Assembly: GCA_033763695.1 (NCBI GenBank) | Contig: JANRKB010000057.1 | Span: forward strand, 124,001 to 188,000 | Origin: JANRKB01 sp033763695 | GTDB taxonomy: Bacteria > Planctomycetota > Phycisphaerae > Phycisphaerales > UBA1924 | DNA length: 64,000 bases | Direction of reading: 5' to 3' | Shown: piece by piece, positions 1 through 6,718 of the stretch | Position numbering within the stretch: position 1 is the first letter of the stretch | Layout: each line of letters starts with the position of its first letter | The notes under the pieces: model-generated | The model's database searches: none | What the model was told of the DNA's origin: nothing | What the model saw: only the letters and a program-made list of their open reading frames with translations | Made by a program: the position numbers and the translations under genes

Positions 1-2
1 AG

Positions 3-266
3 GCCGGTTCAGGGCCGATGAACACCACCTATGACATGAGCGCAGGCGACGACGGCGAGGCGTACATCAGCAACACGCTCTACGGCGAAGGCAAGCGCAT
101 GACATACAAAGTGCCGATCATCGCGCTGCGCCGCCAGCCGTTCTTTGGCAATCAGGGCGGCGGCTTTAGCATCGACATGAAGGCGATCCGAAACCTTGGA
201 CTTCAGGTAAGCGGCACGCCGCGCGAAGGCGAAGTCGTCATCCACGGCTTCTCGTTGCAGCGCTAG
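3..266 (+). CDS. C-terminal part of an unknown protein (partial)
   Basis: The frame is open from the left edge of the window to a TAG stop at 264-266, so this is probably the 3' end of a gene that begins outside. An ATG at 18 would give 82 residues, but no ribosome binding site stands before it and the frame continues upstream of it. The visible part is soluble-looking with no membrane segment or motif I can name; it ends in VVIHGFSLQR. Nothing downstream on this strand until 3890. I do not recognise the family. Confidence 0.5.
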   Translation, partial: AGSGPMNTTYDMSAGDDGEAYISNTLYGEGKRMTYKVPIIALRRQPFFGNQGGGFSIDMKAIRNLGLQVSGTPREGEVVIHGFSLQR

Positions 267-351
267 GGGCGTCGAACTATGGCTCGGCGCTCCCAGTACT
301 TCACGTGACACCGTGCCCGCGAGTCTGGACCACGCCAAGCCTGAACCGGCA

Positions 352-3090
352 TCAACGCTTGTCTGCATCTGCTTCCGGCGGAGCTTTGGCTCGCCACTGT
401 TCTGCCTTCGCCGCGTAGCCCTTTCCCGGCTCGGCCTTATCCCAAGCCAAGTACAGATTCACGACATCCTTCGCAATCTGTTGAGGGATGTTTTCCGTCG
501 GCTTCATCTGCTTGATGATGATCTCATACGCCTCGATCGCGCCTGGCTCCGCCTCGGAGAATCGACCAAGCGCCCTGAGGCAGCTTGAGTACCAACCCAG
601 CGCGTATGCCGTCCCGGGAGCGTCGGGTGGTAGCGCCCTGCGCGACGCTCGAATGGCCCGCTCAAGGAAAGGCAGAGCCTCAGCGATTCTCCCACGCATC
701 CGCAGCGAGTTTCCATGATTCGCAATCGAAACGATCGTGCTCGGATGCTCCTCGCCGAGCATGCGTGTGCTGGTTTCGATGTCTCGCAGCGACAGTTTGT
801 CGCCGTCGTCCCACATCTTGAGCTCGCGATAGACGGACGCCAGATTGGTGGCTGTACTCATCGTCGCGTGATGGTCCGGCCCCAGAACGCGCTCCCGAGC
901 CGCGAGCACTTCCTCGCTCATTGCGCGCGACCGCTGCAACCGCGCCTGCTTCCGATCGGCAGGCATGTCCGGCTGCATCATCGTCGTCCAATACAGAGCC
1001 CATGCGAGATTTGATCGCAGATCAAGCGCCGTCGGATGGTCCTTCCCGAGCGTCGACTCCGTGATCGCAATCGCCTCGGCGTACAACTTCTCCGACTCGT
1101 CGGCGTTTCCGATCTCCGCGTCTGCCGTCGCCAGCAGATTCATCGCCCGCACGGTCGCTGGATCGTTCTTGCCCGGCGTGATGAGTCTCGCATCAAGCAC
1201 TTCCTTCGCGATCGCCGCGCCCTCTTCGGCCCGCTCCTGTTCGATGAGCAGCGACGCCAGATTCTCCATGCTCTGCAGCGTGATCGCGTGCGTCTTGCCA
1301 AACAGCCGCGTGTGGTCCGCGATCGCGGTGCGCCCCAACGACTCCGCGCCCGAGTAGTCGCCCGCCTTGAACAGATACGCGCACAAGTCATTCACCGCGC
1401 GGCACGTGTCCTCGTGCTCAGGCCCCAGTTCGCGCTTGCGAATCTCCAAGGCCTCACGCACATGCGTGTCCGCGACCGGATAGAGACCCAGCCCCGCGTA
1501 TGTGCGACCGATCGTCGAATGCAAACGCGCCGCCGTCAGCGGCCGATCCGCGAACCGTTTCGACAGTGTGCCCGCGCCTTGATCCAGCAACGCCTTGACC
1601 GTGACGTCTTTGCCTTCTGCCTCAGGGTCTGCCGCGGCCAGCATGTCATCAAGGAAGTCCAGCGATGCCTGCGTCTCCGCGAGCCGATTGGTCGCCGCCT
1701 TCTCCGCGGCATTCGCACGCTCTGCTTCTTTGGTTGCCTGTGCCGCGCTTGCCTCGGCAAGCTTGCGCTGCTGGTTGGCCATCACCAGCCCGACGCTTGT
1801 GCCGACGACACCCAGCAGCAGTGTCACGCCGACCACGCCGATCGCGGCAACCAGCCCGCGATTCTTTCGCACAAACTTCTGGATTCGATACGTGCTGCTC
1901 GGCGGAGCGGCGTTCACGGGCTCCCCCGTGAGATACCGCTTGATGTCCGCCGCCAGGCCGTTCGCGGTCTCGTATCGACGGGCCCGATCCTTTTCGAGCG
2001 CGCGCATGACGATCCAGTCAAGCTCGCCGCGCACGATGATTCCCAGCCGCTTGGGATCACTCCGACGCTGTGCCGCCACGCTCGGCAGGCTTTGCGTCGA
2101 CTGCGAAAGCCGCGTCGACGGCCGCGGCGGATCGACCTCGCGGATAATCCGCTGAATCTCGTTGTACGCCGCCGAGCGCAGTTCGCGACTGCTGAACGGC
2201 GTGCTGCCCGTGAGCAGTTCATACAGCAGCACGCCCAGCGAGTACACGTCCGTCCTCGCATCGATGTCGAGGCTGCCCTCGGCCTGTTCGGGGCTCATGT
2301 ATTCCGGCGTGCCGATCAGCTGGCGATGCTCGGTGAACAGCGTCTTTTCCGTCAACTTCGACTGCGTCGCCTTCGCGATACCAAAGTCGATCACCTTGGC
2401 GTGCGGCTTGCCATCTTGCGTCGACACCAGCACGTTGCTGGGCTTGATGTCACGATGGATGATGCCCTTGGTGTGCGCGTGCTGCACCGCCTGGCACACC
2501 TGGGCGAACAACTCCAGCCGCTCGGGGATCGACAGATTGTTCTTGTCGCAGTACGCGACGATCGGATCACCCTTGACCAGCTCCATCACAAAGTACGGAC
2601 GCCCAGTCTCCGTCGCGCCAGCGTCAAGCACCCGCGCGATGTGCGGGTGATCCATCATCGCCAGCGCCTGCCGCTCCGCCTCAAAGCGTGCGATCACCTG
2701 GCGCGTGTCCATGCCAAGTTTGATGATCTTGAGCGCGACCTTGCGGACGACCGGCTTCTCCTGCTCGGCCATGAAGACCGAGCCGAAGCCGCCCTCACCG
2801 ATGAGCTGCAGAATCTTGTAGTGCCCGATGCGGCTTCCCGGCGCTTCCTGCATCGCCGCAGCCACACGCGCGATGTCCGACGCCGAGGGCGTGCCGGAGG
2901 GGGAGACGTCCGCCGTCGGCGTCGCGAGGAACTCATCGTCCTCGGCCGCCGCCAACAGTTCACGCACGCGTTGAGCGAGCCCCGCATTGCCGCGGCACTC
3001 CAGATCGATCAAGGCGTCTCGATCCTGCGGCTTCGCAGCTGCCGCAAGATCAAAGATCCGACGCAGTTCACCATGATCAAACTCGCTCAC
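352..3090 (-). CDS. Membrane serine/threonine protein kinase with TPR C-terminus
   Basis: A 912-residue Hanks-type kinase. The GTG start opens MSEFDHGELRRIFDLA, the usual short helical N-terminal domain of planctomycete kinases. The kinase domain runs from about residue 88 to 395: glycine loop GEGGFGSV (99-106), ATP lysine in VALK (121), HRDIKPSN with the catalytic aspartate at 214, and DFG at 235-237, so it should be active. A single transmembrane helix lies at about 412-437, then an Ala/Glu-rich coiled coil, then tetratricopeptide repeats to the end. Topology would put the kinase in the cytoplasm and the TPRs across the membrane. It lies 117 bases after the ECF sigma gene on the same strand. 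Kinase and ECF pairs of this kind are well known in planctomycetes, where the kinase is thought to control the sigma factor. The substrate here is unknown. Confidence 0.93.
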   Translation of the reverse strand: MSEFDHGELRRIFDLAAAAKPQDRDALIDLECRGNAGLAQRVRELLAAAEDDEFLATPTADVSPSGTPSASDIARVAAAMQEAPGSRIGHYKILQLIGEGGFGSVFMAEQEKPVVRKVALKIIKLGMDTRQVIARFEAERQALAMMDHPHIARVLDAGATETGRPYFVMELVKGDPIVAYCDKNNLSIPERLELFAQVCQAVQHAHTKGIIHRDIKPSNVLVSTQDGKPHAKVIDFGIAKATQSKLTEKTLFTEHRQLIGTPEYMSPEQAEGSLDIDARTDVYSLGVLLYELLTGSTPFSSRELRSAAYNEIQRIIREVDPPRPSTRLSQSTQSLPSVAAQRRSDPKRLGIIVRGELDWIVMRALEKDRARRYETANGLAADIKRYLTGEPVNAAPPSSTYRIQKFVRKNRGLVAAIGVVGVTLLLGVVGTSVGLVMANQQRKLAEASAAQATKEAERANAAEKAATNRLAETQASLDFLDDMLAAADPEAEGKDVTVKALLDQGAGTLSKRFADRPLTAARLHSTIGRTYAGLGLYPVADTHVREALEIRKRELGPEHEDTCRAVNDLCAYLFKAGDYSGAESLGRTAIADHTRLFGKTHAITLQSMENLASLLIEQERAEEGAAIAKEVLDARLITPGKNDPATVRAMNLLATADAEIGNADESEKLYAEAIAITESTLGKDHPTALDLRSNLAWALYWTTMMQPDMPADRKQARLQRSRAMSEEVLAARERVLGPDHHATMSTATNLASVYRELKMWDDGDKLSLRDIETSTRMLGEEHPSTIVSIANHGNSLRMRGRIAEALPFLERAIRASRRALPPDAPGTAYALGWYSSCLRALGRFSEAEPGAIEAYEIIIKQMKPTENIPQQIAKDVVNLYLAWDKAEPGKGYAAKAEQWRAKAPPEADADKR

Positions 3091-3120
3091 GCGTTTCTCC
3101 CCCCTCCGACCTCACACCCT

Positions 3121-3160
3121 ACCCCACGCCCGCCCCCACGCCCGCCCCCACGTCCTGCCC
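3121..3160. repeat. Short C-rich tandem repeat
   Basis: A 12-base unit close to CCCACGCCCGCC is repeated about three times, imperfectly, in the gap between the ECF sigma gene and the kinase gene. It is strongly strand-biased (C on plus). It may be slippage-prone. No function is evident. Confidence 0.6.
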
Positions 3161-3207
3161 CACAACCCGTCACACCCTCGAACCCGACGCCGACCACTCT
3201 GACGTGC

Positions 3208-3810
3208 TCACTCGCGCTCTTGGACGATCGCGTCGCGCAACCAGGCGCGGGCAAACGCCCAGGCCCGCTTTACCGTGGGCACAGAGCGGCCCAGCGCGAG
3301 TGCGGTCTGCTCGAGGCTCAGCCCCGCGAAGTATCGCAGCCGCACCACCGCCGCCGACTCTGCGTCCACACCCTCCAAGCGGGCGATCGCCTCGTCGAGG
3401 ATCAGGAATCCGGCAGATTCTGTTTCCGACGCCGGATCGGGCAGCCCTGCAAGCGTCACCGCCGCCCGCCTCGCCTCCGGCCCGCCACGGATGTGTGCAG
3501 CCTTGGCCCGCGCGTGGTCAATCAGGATCTGCCTCATGGCCTGGGCAGCCGCAGCGTAGAAATGGGCCTTGTTCTGCCACGGCACCTCGCGCGGCCCCGC
3601 CACCTTCACAAACGCCTCATGCACCAGCGCCGTCGCGCTGAGCGTGTGCCCCGGCCGCTCCGAACGAAGGCTCTTCTCCGCCGAGGCCCGCAGTTGGTCA
3701 TAGACCAGCGGCACCAGCCGCCGCACCCGCTCCTGGGCCTTGCTCGCGTCCCCCACTGCGATCTCGTCCAGCAGCATCCGCGTCAGGGGTTGTGCGTCCG
3801 CCTCGCCCAC
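3208..3810 (-). CDS. ECF RNA polymerase sigma factor, planctomycete kinase-linked type
   Basis: About 200 residues. Region 2 opens with RRLVPLVYDQLRASAEK and has the ERPGHTLSATALVHEAFVK signature I associate with the ECF type often annotated as Rhodopirellula-type sigma-70 (TIGR02999). Region 4 contains RLRYFAGLSLEQTALALGRS, a normal helix-turn-helix approach. I chose the GTG at 3810 (VGEADAQPLTRMLLDEI), not the longer ORF from 3897, because the family starts at this point and because a TATACT box sits seven bases upstream, which would make the transcript leaderless. An ATG at 3777 is the alternative. It is followed by the kinase gene and probably acts with it. No anti-sigma gene is seen. Confidence 0.9.
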   Translation of the reverse strand: MGEADAQPLTRMLLDEIAVGDASKAQERVRRLVPLVYDQLRASAEKSLRSERPGHTLSATALVHEAFVKVAGPREVPWQNKAHFYAAAAQAMRQILIDHARAKAAHIRGGPEARRAAVTLAGLPDPASETESAGFLILDEAIARLEGVDAESAAVVRLRYFAGLSLEQTALALGRSVPTVKRAWAFARAWLRDAIVQERE

Positions 3811-3817
3811 GCAAGAA

Positions 3818-3823
3818 AGTATA
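3818..3823 (-). promoter_or_regulatory. Candidate -10 box for the ECF sigma gene
   Basis: TATACT on the minus strand, seven bases before the GTG at 3810. Transcription would start on or next to the start codon. I see no convincing -35 hexamer 16-18 bases upstream, so it might use an alternative sigma factor or be fortuitous. Confidence 0.4.
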
Positions 3824-3889
3824 AGAGAACGCGTCCAGCCGTACCCCCGCCGCACCCCCAAGCCCGCGCCGGCATCCAACAATCCAACC

Positions 3890-4465
3890 ATGCTCACTCC
3901 CGACTTCCTGCGTTCCTCCTTTGCCGCCGCCCTCGATTACTCCAACTACGTCGCGACCGGCACGCTCGATCAGCGTGCCAACTGGGATGCCGCCCACAAA
4001 CGCGTCTCGCTCACTGCCGCGCAGCAATCACTCATCGCCAGCTTCACCCGCCAGATCAACATCCTCGTCAGTTCCGGTGTCTGGTGCGGCGACTGCGTGC
4101 AGCAATGCCCGATCCTCGACCACTTCGCCCGCGCCAACGCCGCGGGGCTTGTTCGCGTGCGCTTCGTCGATCGCGACAAGCACGCCGAACTCTCCGAGCA
4201 GATCAAAGTATGCGGCGGGCGGCGCGTCCCGCTCGCCATCTTCATGAACGAGGACTTCGACTTCGTTTCGCTCCTAGGCGACAAGACGCTCAATCGACTG
4301 CGTGCCCAAGCGAGCAAGACTCTGGGAGCAGCGTGCGCACTCCCCGGCGCGCTGGTGCCCGGCGGCGAACTCACCGACACCGTACAAGACTGGCTCGACG
4401 AACTCGAGCGCGTCCATCTGCTTCTGCGACTGAGTGCAAAACTGCGGGAAAGACACGGAGATTGA
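3890..4465 (+). CDS. Thioredoxin-like protein with WCGDC motif
   Basis: A 191-residue cytoplasmic protein starting at the ATG at 3890 (MLTPDFLRSSFAAALDY). The redox motif WCGDC is at residues 65-69, followed by VQQCPILDHFA; the order matches the small thioredoxin_9-like family, which has WCGDC rather than WCGPC. There is no signal peptide, so it should act in the cytoplasm. It faces away from the ECF sigma gene; with the short sigma start about 80 bases separate them and must hold both promoters. The frame extends upstream to 3740, but that part overlaps the sigma gene and reads as low complexity. The physiological partner is unknown. Confidence 0.8.
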   Translation: MLTPDFLRSSFAAALDYSNYVATGTLDQRANWDAAHKRVSLTAAQQSLIASFTRQINILVSSGVWCGDCVQQCPILDHFARANAAGLVRVRFVDRDKHAELSEQIKVCGGRRVPLAIFMNEDFDFVSLLGDKTLNRLRAQASKTLGAACALPGALVPGGELTDTVQDWLDELERVHLLLRLSAKLRERHGD

Positions 4466-4597
4466 GGTGCTTTTCGCGATGTGAGCACATCACGCCTCGA
4501 CTGCGGTCACTGACGCCTCGCAGGCTCGCACGTTTTTGTGATCGCCGCCGTATCGGACGCGGTGATGCAATATCCTTGCGAACCGCGCGAGACACCA

Positions 4598-4626
4598 TTG
4601 CGATCACACGCAACTTCTTGCACAAT
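4598..4626 (+). promoter_or_regulatory. Candidate promoter of first tandem PEP-CTERM-like gene
   Basis: TTGCGA at 4598-4603 and CACAAT at 4621-4626 with a 17-base spacer, a fair sigma-70 pattern. The conserved leader element starts seven bases later, where transcription would be expected to begin. The rest of the 4466-4810 gap holds no gene. Confidence 0.5.
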
Positions 4627-4632
4627 TGCACT

Positions 4633-4663
4633 GTCCGGAGTCCGCGTCGAGAGAGACAAGACA
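4633..4663 (+). promoter_or_regulatory. Conserved 5' leader element, copy 1
   Basis: Starts GTCCGGAGTCCGCG and ends AGAGAGACAAGACA. The same block, three bases shorter, occurs at 5704-5731 before the paralogous gene. It would lie at the very 5' end of the mRNA, about 178 bases before the ATG at 4811. The remaining leader is not similar between the two genes except for the ribosome binding site, so this block appears to have been retained. Confidence 0.6.
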
Positions 4664-4810
4664 ACGGCCGATGGGTTCGTCCTTGCGTGGCGTCATCACG
4701 CCTCGCGTTGCCGCTTTCCGCGCGGCAATCGGCTCTCTCCCGCCTCGGATCCCCGGTTGTTGCATGACGCGCGATCGCGCGTCGGGATCTCGTTTCGCAG
4801 GAGAGCAGAC

Positions 4811-5434
4811 ATGAAGACGTTTGGTTTTGCCGTGGCTCTGTGTGCGCTCGCAGGCGCTGCTCAGGCCGTCACCCTCACCGCCTACTCGATCGAGACGGGC
4901 GCAATGGTCTGGTCGAGCGATACGGCCGTGCAGTTCGGCCCGCGCGCTGACACCGTGGTGTACAGCCACATGAACGGCCCGTACGCCGCCTTCGCCGCCG
5001 CCAACTACCTCGGCTTTGACGATTACGCCACCGCGATCGCGGCCCCGACGATCTCGTTGAACAGCCTCCGCTTTGTCGGCGGCGTGACCGCGGCCAACAC
5101 GACCGTCTCTTTTAACTTCTACAACTCGGCGGGCACCGTCCTCCTCAACTCGTTCACCAGCACCTTTGCCACCGCCGGCAACTTCATCTGGTCCATCACC
5201 AACCTCGGCGGCTTCAACGTCGGTTCGAGCGGCGTGCTTGAACTCCAGTGCGAGACAGGCAAGACCGGCCAGTGGTTCCTCTCGACCAGCGCGACGACCG
5301 TCGGCGGCGACAGCCGCACCTTCGGCGACACCACGACCACCAACCAGCACTCGTTCGAGTTGGCGATTCCCGCCCCCGGCTCGCTCGCCCTCCTGGGCCT
5401 CGGCGGGCTTGTTGCTGGCCGCCGCCGCCGCTGA
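4811..5434 (+). CDS. Secreted PEP-CTERM-like protein, paralog 1
   Basis: A 207-residue secreted protein. The ATG at 4811 has an excellent ribosome binding site (AGGAGAG, 4799-4805). The signal peptide is MKTFGFAVALCALAGAAQA. The mature part is Thr/Ser/Gly/Asn-rich and beta-predicted. It ends in PGSLALLGLGGLVAGRRRR, a P-x-P-G, hydrophobic, arginine tail of the PEP-CTERM type used for exosortase-dependent surface sorting. Its closest relative is the next gene (5892), with which it shares long stretches such as GPYAAFAAANYLGFDDY / GPYSAFAAANYLGFDDY. The function of the mature domain is unknown. A rho-independent terminator follows. Confidence 0.88.
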   Translation: MKTFGFAVALCALAGAAQAVTLTAYSIETGAMVWSSDTAVQFGPRADTVVYSHMNGPYAAFAAANYLGFDDYATAIAAPTISLNSLRFVGGVTAANTTVSFNFYNSAGTVLLNSFTSTFATAGNFIWSITNLGGFNVGSSGVLELQCETGKTGQWFLSTSATTVGGDSRTFGDTTTTNQHSFELAIPAPGSLALLGLGGLVAGRRRR

Positions 5435-5497
5435 GTGATCGCGCCGAGCCACCGCCGTTCACGCGGACGGCCACAACACGATTGGTCCAAACCCGAG

Positions 5498-5530
5498 CAC
5501 CCCGCGTTCACCAGCGCGGGGTGTTTCTCT
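5498..5530 (+). terminator. Rho-independent terminator
   Basis: Perfect 9-base stem CACCCCGCG / CGCGGGGTG (5498-5506 and 5515-5523) followed by TTTCTCTT. It ends transcription of the first tandem secreted-protein gene, so the second gene needs its own promoter. Confidence 0.85.
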
Positions 5531-5668
5531 TCCGGCAAGCCCCCTGAACTGGGGCACATACGCAATAGTGGATCATGCAGTCGGCTTTTAGACGGTCCGA
5601 GATATGGCCTGCGATCGGCCCACACGGTCCGGAACTGTCGCAAAATGCTGAAAGCACAGCAAAACCCA

Positions 5669-5697
5669 TTGACCCACGCCGCCTTTTCTGTCAGTAT
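5669..5697 (+). promoter_or_regulatory. Candidate promoter of second tandem PEP-CTERM-like gene
   Basis: TTGACC at 5669-5674 and CAGTAT at 5692-5697 with a 17-base spacer. The conserved leader element begins six bases downstream, in the same relation as for the first gene. The remainder of the 5435-5891 gap has no gene. Confidence 0.55.
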
Positions 5698-5703
5698 CTT
5701 GCA

Positions 5704-5731
5704 GTCCGGAGTCTGCGAGAGAGACAAGACA
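5704..5731 (+). promoter_or_regulatory. Conserved 5' leader element, copy 2
   Basis: Starts GTCCGGAGTCTGCG and ends AGAGAGACAAGACA. It matches the block at 4633-4663 apart from one substitution and a three-base gap, and lies about 188 bases upstream of the ATG at 5892. Confidence 0.6.
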
Positions 5732-5891
5732 CCTCTGTTGGCGTTTGCCATGCGCGTCGAGACCTGAGAGACCTCGATTGCGCTCCGCTCCGTTTCCGCG
5801 GGCGGATGCAGAGAGCCTCCTTCGCACGACCTTCGGTGTGTCAGAGCCCACGATGTGTGGGTTCGGGTTCGCGTGCTTTAGGAGAGCAGAC

Positions 5892-6533
5892 ATGAAGAAG
5901 TTTGGTTTTGCCGTTGCCGCTCTGTGCGTTGCCGCTGGCGCCGCTCAGGCCATCACCCTGACCGCCCATTCGATCGAGACCGGCGCTCTCGTCTATTCGA
6001 GCAACAGCGCTGTTCAGTACGGCCCCCGCGTTGACACCGTGGTCTACAGCCACATCCCCGGCCCCTACTCGGCCTTCGCCGCCGCCAACTACCTCGGCTT
6101 CGATGACTACACCACGACCGTCTCGGGTCCGACCGCTTCGCTGAACAGCCTTCGTTTCGTCGGTGGCGTCACGACGGCGAACACCACGCTCGCGTTCGAC
6201 TTCTATGACATCTCGGGCTCGACGCTTGTCAACTCGTTCACGGCCACGTTCGCCACCGCTGGCAACTTCATCTGGACGATCAGCGATCTCGGCGGCTTCG
6301 ACGTCAACAGCACCGGCCTCCTCGAAATCTACGGCACGCAGTCCACGACCACTGGCCGCTGGTTCCTTTCCGCCAGTCCCACGACCGTCGGCACCGATGA
6401 CCGCTTCGGCATCACCGACGTCAGCGGCAACACCACCGGCCTCCAGCACTCGTTCGAGCTCAGCATCCCCGCCCCCGGCAGCCTCGCGCTGCTCGGCCTC
6501 GGCGGCATTGTTGCTGGCCGTCGTCGTCGCTAA
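5892..6533 (+). CDS. Secreted PEP-CTERM-like protein, paralog 2
   Basis: A 213-residue protein starting at the ATG at 5892 after AGGAGAG. The signal peptide resembles that of paralog 1 (MKKFGFAVAALCVAAGAAQA), and the C-terminal sorting tail ends LALLGLGGIVAGRRRR. The body aligns with the upstream gene end to end, with small insertions near the C-terminus (residues after TVGTDDRF). This is a tandem duplication with separate promoters, matching leader elements and separate terminators, so the two may be independently or coordinately regulated. The molecular role is unknown; planctomycete proteins of this kind are assumed to be surface or matrix components. Confidence 0.88.
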   Translation: MKKFGFAVAALCVAAGAAQAITLTAHSIETGALVYSSNSAVQYGPRVDTVVYSHIPGPYSAFAAANYLGFDDYTTTVSGPTASLNSLRFVGGVTTANTTLAFDFYDISGSTLVNSFTATFATAGNFIWTISDLGGFDVNSTGLLEIYGTQSTTTGRWFLSASPTTVGTDDRFGITDVSGNTTGLQHSFELSIPAPGSLALLGLGGIVAGRRRR

Positions 6534-6624
6534 GTGATTTCTCGTTGAACTGTTCAACCATCGCGGCGTGTTCCGCACGCTGACGATGCACGCGGTTTGA
6601 TCTATCACTGACCCGATCCAATCG

Positions 6625-6668
6625 CACGCCCCGCGCACGGAAACACGCGGGGCGTGTCTTTTTTTGCA
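6625..6668 (+). terminator. Rho-independent terminator
   Basis: An 11-base perfect stem CACGCCCCGCG / CGCGGGGCGTG (6625-6635 and 6646-6656) followed by TCTTTTTTT. It closes the second tandem secreted-protein gene, between it and the convergent TPR gene. Confidence 0.9.
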
Positions 6669-6718
6669 CGTCACACGCACACGATCGTGCCGATGTCGAG
6701 TGAGACTCTGCCCGGGGT

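Noticed and set aside
1036..4767. A very long open frame on the plus strand (1243 codons)
   Set aside because: It is antisense to the kinase and sigma genes, rich in Arg and His, and has no family signature. Such shadow frames are common in GC-rich DNA.
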